Positions 26,403 through 34,908 of a stretch of DNA of 59,060 bases are shown here, in pieces (within the stretch, counting starts at the first letter, position 1; every line of letters begins with the position of its first letter). The position numbers and the translations under genes are program-made. The notes below the pieces were generated by a model. It searched no databases. It was not told where the DNA came from and worked only from the letters and a program-made list of their open reading frames with translations. The stretch is from Thermoanaerobaculia bacterium. GTDB lineage: Bacteria > Acidobacteriota > Thermoanaerobaculia > Multivoradales > J023. The stretch lies in assembly GCA_028066595.1 (NCBI GenBank), contig JALCBJ010000033.1, forward strand, positions 8,307-67,366, in the 5' to 3' direction.

Positions 26403-27587
26403 ATGAACGCCTACTGTTCTTCCTACGACGACGATTCGATCTTCCACGGCTCGGACGAGGTGGGCGGTACGGGCAACCGATCCGATAGCTCCCGCGACAA
26501 CCCCGACAGCAGCCTCGTCGAACCCATCGAGGCCTTTGACCTCACGGCCCTCGGAGTCACTGGCGAATCCAAAGAATCGGATCTCGACGGCTACGATCTC
26601 GCCTACGCAGACGAGTACGACTGGTACTTCGAAGAGCGCGACACGGTCGAGCGCTACGCCATGCGCAAAGTGGCAGTCGCAACCACACTCGACCTCGTTG
26701 CCGAGCACCTGGAAGGCGAGCCGTCCCGGAACCTGTCGGCTCTGGAAGCCGCCTCTCCACTGATCTGGGTCGCGACGCAGCTTCCCGCGAGTACACTCCA
26801 CCTCTTGGCGGAAGAGATCCGCTCCCGCGAACTGGAAGACCCAACGATCGCGCTGGCGGCATGGCGAGGAGGAGTTCTTCAGCGAACGGAACTGCGTCAG
26901 GTGGCCCGGGCGTTACTCGACGCTGGCCGAGCAGAGCAGATCCGCCGGGATGGCGACGACCGTGTCGTCGAGGGGCCTTGGCGTCGAAGATCTCCGATCT
27001 TGCAACGGATCCATCAGCTTCACGTCCTCTTGTTGGCGATCCGTCACTCGGATCTGGAGCTGGACGAAACCGACGAGCGAATCGTCGGACTGCGCTTGGA
27101 GGAGCTGGGCTCGGACCTGGGCGCTCTGGCACGGGAGATCCGTACAGGTGCCATCGGGGGCTCGGGGAGCGAAGAGCAGTTTTCGGAAACCGCGATGTTG
27201 GTGGCGTCCGCCGGAGAGATGTGGCGCGATACCGCACCCGCGGCACACGCTGTGCGCTTCCCCTTGGAGCAACTGACCCGACTGACCTGGCACGTCGCAA
27301 GGCGACGAGAGGTCGCTCGCGCCGAGCGCGCCATGTTGCTCATCGCCGCGGACAACCAACGCCTCGACGATCTGCCGATGAAGGAGATCGAATCGGGCCT
27401 CCACACTGCCTTGTCGGCCGGAGAGGACGAAAGCGCCGGACCGGGAGGTCGCGGATTGTCCGCTACCTGGGTCGGAGGCAGGCAGCCCGAGCTCGAGCCC
27501 GCAGTCCCCGGTCTGAATCTGGAGACCGAGGCGTTGGTGATCCGTGCGCTCAGTGGACCGGCCCGCACAGGTCCGAGACGCGGCTAG
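26403..27587 (+). CDS. uncharacterised acidic helical protein
   Basis: A 394-residue protein. The first 75 residues are rich in Asp, Glu and Ser (MNAYCSSYDDDSIFHGSDEV) and look disordered. The rest is predicted helical, with leucine-rich amphipathic stretches such as RSPILQRIHQLHVLLLAIRH. It has no signal peptide and no clear membrane segment. No enzyme signature, cysteine pair or nucleotide motif is visible. It is divergent from hisS and precedes the haloalkane dehalogenase by 182 bp; no functional link can be read. Confidence 0.65.
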   Translation: MNAYCSSYDDDSIFHGSDEVGGTGNRSDSSRDNPDSSLVEPIEAFDLTALGVTGESKESDLDGYDLAYADEYDWYFEERDTVERYAMRKVAVATTLDLVAEHLEGEPSRNLSALEAASPLIWVATQLPASTLHLLAEEIRSRELEDPTIALAAWRGGVLQRTELRQVARALLDAGRAEQIRRDGDDRVVEGPWRRRSPILQRIHQLHVLLLAIRHSDLELDETDERIVGLRLEELGSDLGALAREIRTGAIGGSGSEEQFSETAMLVASAGEMWRDTAPAAHAVRFPLEQLTRLTWHVARRREVARAERAMLLIAADNQRLDDLPMKEIESGLHTALSAGEDESAGPGGRGLSATWVGGRQPELEPAVPGLNLETEALVIRALSGPARTGPRRG

Positions 27588-27769
27588 GCCCCAGACCCCA
27601 TCCAGAAATGGCTCCGCGACCGTCACACCCGTGCGCGCGGCCTTCTTGGCTGGTTCCCAGCTCGGACAGTCCCGGCCGTGTCGATCCGACGTGACTCTGG
27701 AACGTGGTGTCTGGTGTGCAGACTAGCCAGTCACTTGCCTTGGGGCGAGGTCTGGGGCAAGCTCGATCC

Positions 27770-28672
27770 ATGTCCACCCCGAGCATCCTGCGAACGCCCG
27801 AAGAACGGTTTACTGACCTTCCCGACTATCCGTTCACACCTCACTTCGCCGAGCTGAGCGACGGTCTGAGGGTTCACTACGTGGACGAGGGTCCGCGCGA
27901 CGTACATCCGATCCTGATGATGCATGGCGAGCCTTCATGGTCCTACCTCTATCGGTTCATGATCCCGATCTGTGCCGAACGGCATCGCGTGGTCGCTCCC
28001 GATCTGGTGGGTTTCGGCAAATCCGACAAGCCCGCGAGGGTCTCGGATTACAGCTACCAAAAGCATATGGACTGGATGATGGAGCTGGTGACCGGAATCC
28101 TCGACCTCCGTCACATCACGCTCGTTTGTCAGGACTGGGGATCGCTGCTCGGTCTGCGCATGGCGGCCGAGAACCCGGAACGATTCGATCGAATCGTGGT
28201 CGGCAACGGCGCTCTGCCCACCGGTGACCAGCCGTTCCCCGCGGCCTTCAAGATCTGGAGAGCATTCGCTCGCTGGTCACCCTGGTTCCCGATTTCGCGC
28301 ATCGTCGACATCGGGACCCGTCGGAAGCTCAATTCAGATGAGAGGAAAGCCTACGACGCCCCTTTCCCCAGCGCCGCCTTCAAGGCGGGAGCCCGTGCTT
28401 TTCCTGCGCTCGTCCCCATCGAGCGCGACGATCCCGCCGCTCCAGCCAACCGGCGGGCGTGGAAGGTCCTGGAGGCCTGGGACAAGCCCTTTCTCACAGC
28501 TTTCTCGTCTGGTGACCCCATGACCCGTGGGGCGGACCGCTGGCTCCGCAAGAAGATCCCCGGATCCGAGGGCATGCCTCATACGACATTGCGAGGCGGT
28601 CACTTCCTGCAGGAGGACTCGGGCCCCGAGCTCGCGGCGGCGGTGAACGAGCTGATCGCTACCACCAGCTGA
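27770..28672 (+). CDS. haloalkane dehalogenase (DhlA type)
   Basis: A 300-residue alpha/beta-hydrolase. The oxyanion-hole motif is HGEPSWSYLYRF. The nucleophile elbow is VCQDWGSLLG (Asp in CQDW), with the halide-binding Trp next to it. FSSGDPMTRG carries the catalytic acid and LRGGHFLQED the base histidine. It hydrolyses terminal haloalkanes to alcohols and halide. I take the ATG at 27770 (MSTPSILRTPEERF), which starts at the usual place for the family. The GC content is like the neighbours; no mobile element flanks it. Confidence 0.9.
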   Translation: MSTPSILRTPEERFTDLPDYPFTPHFAELSDGLRVHYVDEGPRDVHPILMMHGEPSWSYLYRFMIPICAERHRVVAPDLVGFGKSDKPARVSDYSYQKHMDWMMELVTGILDLRHITLVCQDWGSLLGLRMAAENPERFDRIVVGNGALPTGDQPFPAAFKIWRAFARWSPWFPISRIVDIGTRRKLNSDERKAYDAPFPSAAFKAGARAFPALVPIERDDPAAPANRRAWKVLEAWDKPFLTAFSSGDPMTRGADRWLRKKIPGSEGMPHTTLRGGHFLQEDSGPELAAAVNELIATTS

Positions 28673-28729
28673 CGCAAGAGGAGTCGTGGAGCGGCCCCTC
28701 GGCTGCCGCGTCTCCCGATCGGCGAGGTT

Positions 28730-28753
28730 TGTGTACCTCTACTCCGATACACA
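28730..28753 (+). promoter_or_regulatory. inverted repeat, possible operator
   Basis: TGTGTA (28730-28735) and TACACA (28748-28753) form a perfect 6-bp inverted repeat with a 12-bp spacer. It ends 20 bp upstream of the -35 element at 28774, where an activator could bind. No known regulator motif can be assigned. Confidence 0.4.
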
Positions 28754-28773
28754 TTAAGGAGAAGGTAAATAGA

Positions 28774-28802
28774 TTGACTTTTGCAATATGATCGCATATT
28801 TT
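28774..28802 (+). promoter_or_regulatory. near-consensus sigma-70-type promoter
   Basis: The -35 element TTGACT (28774-28779) and the -10 element TATTTT (28797-28802) are separated by 17 bp. This is the best promoter match I found in the window. Transcription would start near 28809, leaving about 180 nt of leader before the cytochrome ATG. Confidence 0.65.
28785..28800 (+). promoter_or_regulatory. palindrome between -35 and -10, possible operator
   Basis: AATATG (28785-28790), a 4-bp centre, and CATATT (28795-28800) form a perfect 6-bp inverted repeat overlapping the -10 element. A repressor bound there would block RNA polymerase. The regulator is unknown. Confidence 0.45.
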
Positions 28803-28987
28803 ACTCCTAAAGATCAGACAATAGATCACTATATAAACCCGAATGCTTCCTCGGCGCACTGGCTCGGACTCTCCGCAGACTCAGGCCGGACCTGGCGGGG
28901 TCCCGGACCAGGTGTGACGCCGAAGAAGAGCCGCCCCATGCAGGCTGGCTGGGCATCTCGTCCATCTCACCGTAGGAAGGAGACATC

Positions 28988-30229
28988 ATGCGTCGGATTC
29001 CCATTCTGATCGCGACCTTTGCCCTGTTGACGAGCCCCACCTCGGCCCAAGAGCAGGAGCCCTATCAGTTCCCGCTCGGGCTGGGTCCCAACTGCAATCA
29101 CAATGTCCACGGGAACGACCAGGCGATCCCGGCCAACCAGCCCTACCGTTTCATGTGGCAGAAGTTCGTCAAGCTCAACAGGATGGCGAGAATCCAGTGG
29201 GAGGTCGTGCTTGCCAATGGTCAGACCGCCTCTACGAACAACGCGGTCTGGGAAACGTTCGCCGAGGACGGCTTCACATTCCCCTCGGATCCGGATCCGG
29301 CCAATCCGCCCCAGTGGGAGGATCGCATCGAGTACCTCAAACGACAGGACCGCGCCCAGCCGGTGAGGGCCCTGCACGTAGCCTCCGCGGGTGACAGCAG
29401 CGACCCTCAACCGATCGAGCTGGTCTACCGAAATCGAGCAGCGTTCGACTACATCATCGACAACGGGCTCTGGTACACCCAAGGAATCGCCGCGTTCTTC
29501 AAATCGGGTCAGGAAGTGGAGTTCCCCACCGACGCCATCGAAGTCAAGGGTAACTACATCCCGATCACGGAGGATCAGAAGCCCCAATACCACTGGAACT
29601 ACATCAACGGCGAGCTCTACGGCTTGGTAGCTTCCCACGTCATCACGAAGGACCTCCCGAACTGGACCTGGGCCACGTTCGAGCAGTGGAGCAACGCGGG
29701 CCGCTGCGATTTTCTGGGGTGCCGTGATTGCTTCGGCCAGACTCCTGTGTTCACACCATCGCACACGGACAAGGTGGGTCAGACCTATCCGGCGGAAACA
29801 CAGACCGCTCGCCTCCTGGATCTATACCGTAAGGCGGGCTACGAGGGAGCCTACTTCGAGGCGTACAAGCAGTATCGCATCAAAGGAGTGATGATCGACT
29901 TCGCCGACTCGACCGGCAATCCCAACTTCCTCGGCAACTCGGTGACCGAAGACGGCTTCGTACAGACGGCGTCCTGCATGAGCTGCCACGCGCGGGCCGC
30001 GGTCACGCCGGACGGCAAGAACGCCTTTCCAATCTTCGGTGAGTTCCAGGGCTGGCCCCTGTCACAAACCACACCGTCTCAGTTCGGGATCACCTTCATC
30101 ACCCCATTCGGATATCCCGACCGCAACTGGTACACCACGTTCAACGGCAACGGCTCTCAGCGCCTGTTCCTGCAAACCGATTTCGTCTGGGCGATCCCAT
30201 TCAAAGCGCAACCGGCAAAGAATCCTTGA
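28988..30229 (+). CDS. secreted monoheme cytochrome c-like protein
   Basis: A 413-residue periplasmic protein. A signal peptide (MRRIPILIATFALLTSPTSA) is clear. The only CxxCH haem motif is C330-M-S-C333-H334. Other cysteines form pairs (GPNCNHN near residue 37; CDFLGCRDC near 240) that could make disulfides. The WATFEQ and YIPI segments match the pattern I recall from a group of uncharacterised cytochrome-family proteins. It lies behind the strong promoter at 28774. The ribosome site AGGAAGGAGA precedes the ATG. It may pass electrons to a partner or bind a ligand; no oxidase domain is visible. Confidence 0.8.
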   Translation: MRRIPILIATFALLTSPTSAQEQEPYQFPLGLGPNCNHNVHGNDQAIPANQPYRFMWQKFVKLNRMARIQWEVVLANGQTASTNNAVWETFAEDGFTFPSDPDPANPPQWEDRIEYLKRQDRAQPVRALHVASAGDSSDPQPIELVYRNRAAFDYIIDNGLWYTQGIAAFFKSGQEVEFPTDAIEVKGNYIPITEDQKPQYHWNYINGELYGLVASHVITKDLPNWTWATFEQWSNAGRCDFLGCRDCFGQTPVFTPSHTDKVGQTYPAETQTARLLDLYRKAGYEGAYFEAYKQYRIKGVMIDFADSTGNPNFLGNSVTEDGFVQTASCMSCHARAAVTPDGKNAFPIFGEFQGWPLSQTTPSQFGITFITPFGYPDRNWYTTFNGNGSQRLFLQTDFVWAIPFKAQPAKNP

Positions 30230-30239
30230 CGCGCTCTGA

Positions 30240-31187
30240 CTACCGCGTGTGGGACCAGGCGGAGGTGTTGCCCAGCTCGAAGCCGTCAGAAAAGAGCATC
30301 GTGAGCGGCTCCATTCCGATGTAGGGATTGCCGTGTGCATCTACGTCTCCCGGCGTGACGTTGGTGATTCTCAGGTCATCTAGAAACACGGACTGCGTCT
30401 GGGGCGAGCCGTTGTTGGTGAACCACGTGAAGAGGTAGATCGACGCGATGAAACTGTCGGACTCGTTCAGTGTCTTTCGGTCCGTCACCTCAGCTAGAAG
30501 CAGTCCGTTCTTCCAGATCCGGGCCACGCCGCCGGTCCCCGGCGCGAGATTATTGGACTGGGAGTTCAGCCGATAGTAGATCTCATAGGTCTCCCACCGA
30601 TCTAACCTGTGTAGGTCAGTAGCCTCTCCAAGGTAATCCCAGTGGCCATCGAATTCCGCGATCAGATGGAACGGCCGCTCGGAGCCCACCGGAAAGTCAG
30701 GGTTGTTCAGGTACATGTCCAAGTACCCCTCCGAGTCACCTGTGGCTGCGTCCCTGGTTCTCAGCCGAACCCACTTGAGCCTACCGTTGGGGTAGGCGAA
30801 GTCTGGTGGAAACTTCATACGAAACCGGATCCACACCTCGTCACCTTCCGATAGCCGCTCCATCCCGCAAGCTGGGAGATTCAGAATGCCGCCGAAGCTG
30901 CCGAAGCCACTACTTCCCTGCTGAACAGTGCTCTTCAGGCTCTGCCCATCCCCATAGACTTCCCAGGGGACGTCGTTGTAGATCGTCGCAGCCGCGTCCG
31001 ACGTGAACTCGTACACGTCCAAAAATGCATCGCAGTCGCCCTGGACCAGCTCGCCCGGATCGGTCGCCTCGTCTCGAGTGTCCTCGAAATCCATCACGAC
31101 GTTCCAGTCTGGCAGCTGGGCTGACGCGGGCATGGCGAGCGTTGCGACGACCATCGTGAACTGAATCGACCTCGCGAAGTAGCGCAT
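30240..31187 (-). CDS. secreted jelly-roll-type protein with C-terminal export-like tail
   Basis: A 315-residue protein with a signal peptide ending MPASA. The body resembles the polysaccharide-lyase/concanavalin-like beta-sandwich proteins (for example WIRFRMKFPPDFAYPNG, FHLIAEFDGHWDYLG, RWETYEIYYRLNS). The C-terminus FSDGFELGNTSAWS matches a short tail I recall at the end of many secreted Thermoanaerobaculia and some gammaproteobacterial proteins, with a possible sorting role. It could be a glycan-binding protein or lyase. It converges on the cytochrome gene (10 bp apart), and starts about 51 bp behind the BatB-BatC stop. Confidence 0.7.
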   Translation of the reverse strand: MRYFARSIQFTMVVATLAMPASAQLPDWNVVMDFEDTRDEATDPGELVQGDCDAFLDVYEFTSDAAATIYNDVPWEVYGDGQSLKSTVQQGSSGFGSFGGILNLPACGMERLSEGDEVWIRFRMKFPPDFAYPNGRLKWVRLRTRDAATGDSEGYLDMYLNNPDFPVGSERPFHLIAEFDGHWDYLGEATDLHRLDRWETYEIYYRLNSQSNNLAPGTGGVARIWKNGLLLAEVTDRKTLNESDSFIASIYLFTWFTNNGSPQTQSVFLDDLRITNVTPGDVDAHGNPYIGMEPLTMLFSDGFELGNTSAWSHTR

Positions 31188-31238
31188 CGTAATCCCCCCG
31201 TTTCCGGTCCAGTCTAGGTCGAAGAGCAGGCTATTCCA

Positions 31239-33278
31239 TCACCACCAGACGTCGTCCGGATTGCCGAACGACTCCTCGTCGACCTGCTCGGCAGCACTAC
31301 GATGATGATACTTGCCTTCCTCCAGCGCCTGGTTACGGATTCGGTCCAGCTCGGCGAGGACCTCCTGCAGCTCTTCGCCGGACAGGACCTCAACGGCTCC
31401 ACCTGACCCATTCGGCTTTGGCTCCTGTGAACCCCCGTCTCGATCTGGCGACGATGGCGCTGTGGACCCGCTTGCAGGCGGTGGTTCCGCTGCGGGGGGT
31501 TCGGAAGACGGCGGCTCCGCCGTCTGCGGTGGCGGCTCGCCGGCGGCCGGCGGCGGCTCGGCACTTCCTCCCCCTTCGTTCGACTCGTCTGATTCGTCCT
31601 CAGGATCGTCCGATGGCGCCTCCGACTCGGAACGACAGGGAGCTGGCGGATCGGCGACCAGCTGCTCGAGACGCGCGATCTCGCGCCGGACCGTTTCCGC
31701 TTGCTCCTGCGCCCTACGGCGCAGGTCCGGATCCTTCGCCGACTCGGCAACATCGTCGAAACGAGATTGAGCGCTTTTCCAGAGATCGAGAGTACGGCCC
31801 AGCTCGCAGCCCTGGGGATGGGCTTCCACGGTGCCCCAGCGGTACAGGAGAACCCCGTCGTTGAATCGGGCCTCGTCGAGCCCCGGCGCGAGTTCCAGCG
31901 CGGTTTCGTTGAGCTCGTGTGCCGCCGCGAAGTCTTCGGCGAGAGTCCGGGAACGGGCATGGTTGTAGGTCGGGATCTCCGGATCCACTCCGAAGGCAGC
32001 GCTACGCACGAAGCGGGTCCCAGCTTCCTCGTGACGCCCGCCGTCTGAAAACTGAATCCCCATCTCATTGGCTCGATGAGCCTTCCAGACGGTTCCCCCC
32101 AAGGCGTTCCATAGCCCACCGTCGCCGCAACTCGAAGGCAGGAGAGCGGCCCCGATCAGGACGGCCAGGGAGCTTGCCTTCAGACCACGCTCTGGCCTGC
32201 GGCCAACCGCGTCGAGTCGGAAGGTCGGGGTACCTCCGCGACCGCGCCCCAAGCCATGGAGATCCAGAAGGACGCCGAGGAGGAATAGGGCTAGCAACAC
32301 CGCCCCGAGATCGCGTTTTGCCGCCCGTCGCTGGTCGGCACCGACATCGACCTCGACCTCCCGCAACCACTCGCCCCAGCGTCCGGCGAGCTCGGCGATC
32401 GGCCCATCGTCGCCCTGGACGAACTCGAGATCGGGGACCATGAATCGGCCGCCCGTCGCCCGCGTGATGCGCGCCAGATGCTCGTCGCGTCGTTGCGTCT
32501 GGAACTCCTTCAGAACCCGCCGTTCCTCTTCCGGTTTCCCGAGGTCCTGCGGATCCCAGACGACCATCCCGTGCAGCTTTGTGCCTCCCAGCCCCACTGC
32601 GTGGACCACGATTCCGGCTTCTACCAAGGCAGCGAGAGCCTCGTCGTACAGCTCCTGTTTCGGCATCTCGCCGTCGCTGAATAGAAGAACCTGCAGTGCG
32701 TTTTCTTCCGGGTCGTGGAAGCGCAAGGCCACGTCGAGAATCGACTCGAAACTGGAGCCCGACGACCGGTAGAGCGAGTGGTGCCGCAGACCGAGGGTCG
32801 CGCTCTTCGTCAACGCGACATCGCGATGTAGAGGAAGATGTGCGGTGGCGACACCGCTCCAGCTCGACAGACCGACCTGCCAGTCGCCGAGGTCGTCCGC
32901 CAGCTCGGCGGCCAGCTGCTTGGCGACCTCGAAACGGGCCACTCTCTCCTCCTGGCCACGGACAGGGACGTCCTGTGCCAGCATGCTGGCCGAGGCATCG
33001 ATGGCGAGCAAGAGACGTCCGCTGTTCCGAACGCGCGCGTCACCTCCGAGCCATGCAGGTCCGGTGGCAGCGGCGACGAGCAATGCCATCAGAACGGCGA
33101 GAAACGCCACGTGCCTCCGGCTCGACCGGTGGGACCATGCCGTGAGCCGGCGGCGGAACCGTGGCCCGATGTGTTCCTCGATCCAGCGCACCGCGGCGAT
33201 CTGCACTCGGCCGAAGCGGACGTAGAGAGCCAGCCAAAGAGGTACCAACAGCAGTGTCCAGAGCGCCCCGAAAGTCAT
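31239..33278 (-). CDS. BatB-BatC fusion: VWA domain with TPR tail
   Basis: A 679-residue membrane protein. Residues about 75-320 form a von Willebrand A domain with an intact MIDAS (LLLAIDASASMLAQ, LLFSDGEMP). Membrane segments flank it. Residues about 375-390 contain a signal-peptide-like stretch ending LLPSSC, in the middle of the protein, followed by TPR-like repeats and a long Pro/Glu/Ser-rich tail. The layout looks like BatB fused to BatC, where BatC would normally be a separate TPR protein. Start: the ATG at 33278 overlaps the BatA stop by 4 nt. It should act in the Bat aerotolerance/envelope system with BatA and MoxR. Confidence 0.82.
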   Translation of the reverse strand: MTFGALWTLLLVPLWLALYVRFGRVQIAAVRWIEEHIGPRFRRRLTAWSHRSSRRHVAFLAVLMALLVAAATGPAWLGGDARVRNSGRLLLAIDASASMLAQDVPVRGQEERVARFEVAKQLAAELADDLGDWQVGLSSWSGVATAHLPLHRDVALTKSATLGLRHHSLYRSSGSSFESILDVALRFHDPEENALQVLLFSDGEMPKQELYDEALAALVEAGIVVHAVGLGGTKLHGMVVWDPQDLGKPEEERRVLKEFQTQRRDEHLARITRATGGRFMVPDLEFVQGDDGPIAELAGRWGEWLREVEVDVGADQRRAAKRDLGAVLLALFLLGVLLDLHGLGRGRGGTPTFRLDAVGRRPERGLKASSLAVLIGAALLPSSCGDGGLWNALGGTVWKAHRANEMGIQFSDGGRHEEAGTRFVRSAAFGVDPEIPTYNHARSRTLAEDFAAAHELNETALELAPGLDEARFNDGVLLYRWGTVEAHPQGCELGRTLDLWKSAQSRFDDVAESAKDPDLRRRAQEQAETVRREIARLEQLVADPPAPCRSESEAPSDDPEDESDESNEGGGSAEPPPAAGEPPPQTAEPPSSEPPAAEPPPASGSTAPSSPDRDGGSQEPKPNGSGGAVEVLSGEELQEVLAELDRIRNQALEEGKYHHRSAAEQVDEESFGNPDDVWW

Positions 33279-34306
33279 CGGTAGGGCCTCCGTCGGATCA
33301 TTCCACCGAGCCACAGAACGATCCACCACAGGGGCAACGCCAACAATGCCGGCCCGTGGGACAGCGACGACTTTACTCGCACGGTCCTACGTTCCAGCGG
33401 TGCGCTCTCTAGTCTCGACAGCTCGGAGAAGACCTTCTCCAACGCGTCGACATCGAGCGCCCGGAAGTACTTTCCGTCCGCTGCATCGACGGTTCGCTGC
33501 AGCTCAGTGTCGTCGAGAACCGCAAGGTAGGGATCGTCTCCGCCTCCTACCAGCTCGCCGAAATACGTCACCTGCACGGGCTCGGTACCCCCGACACCAA
33601 TGGCGTAGAGACGCTGGCCGAGGTGCTTCAGATAGCGCGCGGCCCACGACGGCTCGACTCCAAGATTGGATTCGCCGTCGGTAAGGATCACCACGGCCTG
33701 ATCGCGCTCTGGTTCACGCACTTCGTCGAGGGTCTGTGCCGCCACGAGTAGCGCATCGCCGATGGCGGTCCCGCCGCTGGCAGCCTGGTTCAATCCATCC
33801 ACGCGCACACCGTCCAGCAGAGACTGCAGCACATGACGATCCATGGTCGGTGGGCTCTGCAGGTAAACATCCTTGGCGAAAACGACCAGTGCCACCCGAT
33901 GTCCACCGCTACGGGCCAGGAACCGGTCAGCCAGACGCCGCATAGCCGTGATCCGATCCGGCGGGAAATCGTCCGCCAGCATGCTCAGCGACACGTCCAT
34001 CACCAGAGCGATATCGATGCCTTCTCCGGTCCATCGCTCCACTTCATCGATGCGGTGCAAACCCGTCAGGCCGAGCACCACGACCGCCAACAACAGCACC
34101 TCCAGAGCCAGCTGCAAGACGAGCCAAGGACGATCGGACCGGATCTTCCGATGGGCGGTGAACTGCAGCGGTGGGTAGATGGTCCGCTGGCGCGACTCGG
34201 CGCGCACCCGCAGCATGACGTGCAGCGGCAGGAGAAGAAGCAAGAGGAGGCACGCAGGCCTCTCGAGGGACAAGGGTGCCAGGAAGGAGAGCGCGCTCCA
34301 GCTCAC
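33275..34306 (-). CDS. batA: BatA-like VWA membrane protein
   Basis: A 343-residue inner-membrane protein. Two N-terminal membrane segments precede a von Willebrand A domain with DVSLS (MIDAS), TAIGDALL and TDGES, and a C-terminal segment (WWIVLWLGGM) follows. BatA-type proteins bind partners through the metal site and work with MoxR ATPases in stress and envelope maintenance. It overlaps both neighbours by 4 nt. Confidence 0.85.
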   Translation of the reverse strand: MSWSALSFLAPLSLERPACLLLLLLLPLHVMLRVRAESRQRTIYPPLQFTAHRKIRSDRPWLVLQLALEVLLLAVVVLGLTGLHRIDEVERWTGEGIDIALVMDVSLSMLADDFPPDRITAMRRLADRFLARSGGHRVALVVFAKDVYLQSPPTMDRHVLQSLLDGVRVDGLNQAASGGTAIGDALLVAAQTLDEVREPERDQAVVILTDGESNLGVEPSWAARYLKHLGQRLYAIGVGGTEPVQVTYFGELVGGGDDPYLAVLDDTELQRTVDAADGKYFRALDVDALEKVFSELSRLESAPLERRTVRVKSSLSHGPALLALPLWWIVLWLGGMIRRRPYR

Positions 34307-34908
34307 GAACTGCTCCCGGCCCCTGGCCTATCGTGGACGGATGTGACGTCGGCGGCCAGATCGCACACAGCCTCCAGGTCTCCTGCGGTCGGGGCACGGC
34401 GCGCGAACTGAAGACCCTCCAGCAGGCCGAAGAGACGACCGGTCGCACCGCCGTCCTCGGCACCGATCCGGTGTTCTCCCAGACGCTGAATCTCGCCTAC
34501 GGTGCGAGTCCTCAACGGCGCGCTCCACAGGCCTTCGTAGAAGCTACGAAGTACGGCAGCCAGCTCGTGACACCCTTCACGAAAGGTACCAGCGGTCAGA
34601 TGCCGATCACGCAGCGAGATGATCTGCCCCGCGATACCAGGTAGCGGCACCGATGTCGCGGATCTGGCCGGCGAAGGTGTCGAGATCGTCGACCGGAGGT
34701 GCCGGCGCGTCACCCTTCTGCGCCACCATCGCGCCAGGAACAAAAGCAGGAGCAGGGTCAGGACTGTCCAAAGCGACGCGCGCAGCTGCTCCAGATCGAG
34801 AAGGTGTCGAGCGTCCTCCAGACCATAGGGAAGGTCCGCCAGCTGGAGCTCGAAGTCCGGCGACGCCGGATCGTCGGACGACCTACGGATCTGCGAAGCT
34901 GATCTCAC
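34303..34908 (-). CDS. DUF4381-like membrane protein
   Basis: A 201-residue protein with one membrane segment (SLWTVLTLLLLLFLARWW) and a helical cytoplasmic or periplasmic tail. DUF4381 proteins commonly sit between DUF58 and VWA genes in MoxR operons, which is the main support here. No catalytic motif is visible. It overlaps the DUF58 gene and batA by 4 nt. Confidence 0.65.
   Translation of the reverse strand: MRSASQIRRSSDDPASPDFELQLADLPYGLEDARHLLDLEQLRASLWTVLTLLLLLFLARWWRRRVTRRHLRSTISTPSPARSATSVPLPGIAGQIISLRDRHLTAGTFREGCHELAAVLRSFYEGLWSAPLRTRTVGEIQRLGEHRIGAEDGGATGRLFGLLEGLQFARRAPTAGDLEAVCDLAADVTSVHDRPGAGSSS

Larger units (their letters stand above)
28673..28987. other. AT-rich regulatory region, no gene
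   Basis: This 315-bp stretch holds no credible gene. Its middle (about 28740-28850) is far richer in A/T than the rest of the window. It contains an inverted repeat at 28730-28753, a near-consensus promoter at 28774-28802 with an internal palindrome at 28785-28800, and a long untranslated leader. The strong ribosome site sits just before 28988. The local A/T island may mark a regulated promoter or older transferred DNA. Confidence 0.75.

Noticed and set aside
27734..27761. Short inverted repeat (CTTGCC/GGCAAG) before the dehalogenase
   Set aside because: Only six pairs with a long loop in GC-rich DNA; it is probably chance.
28834..28839. TATATA near 28834 as a second promoter
   Set aside because: No credible -35 lies 16-18 bp upstream, so I kept only the TTGACT/TATTTT pair.
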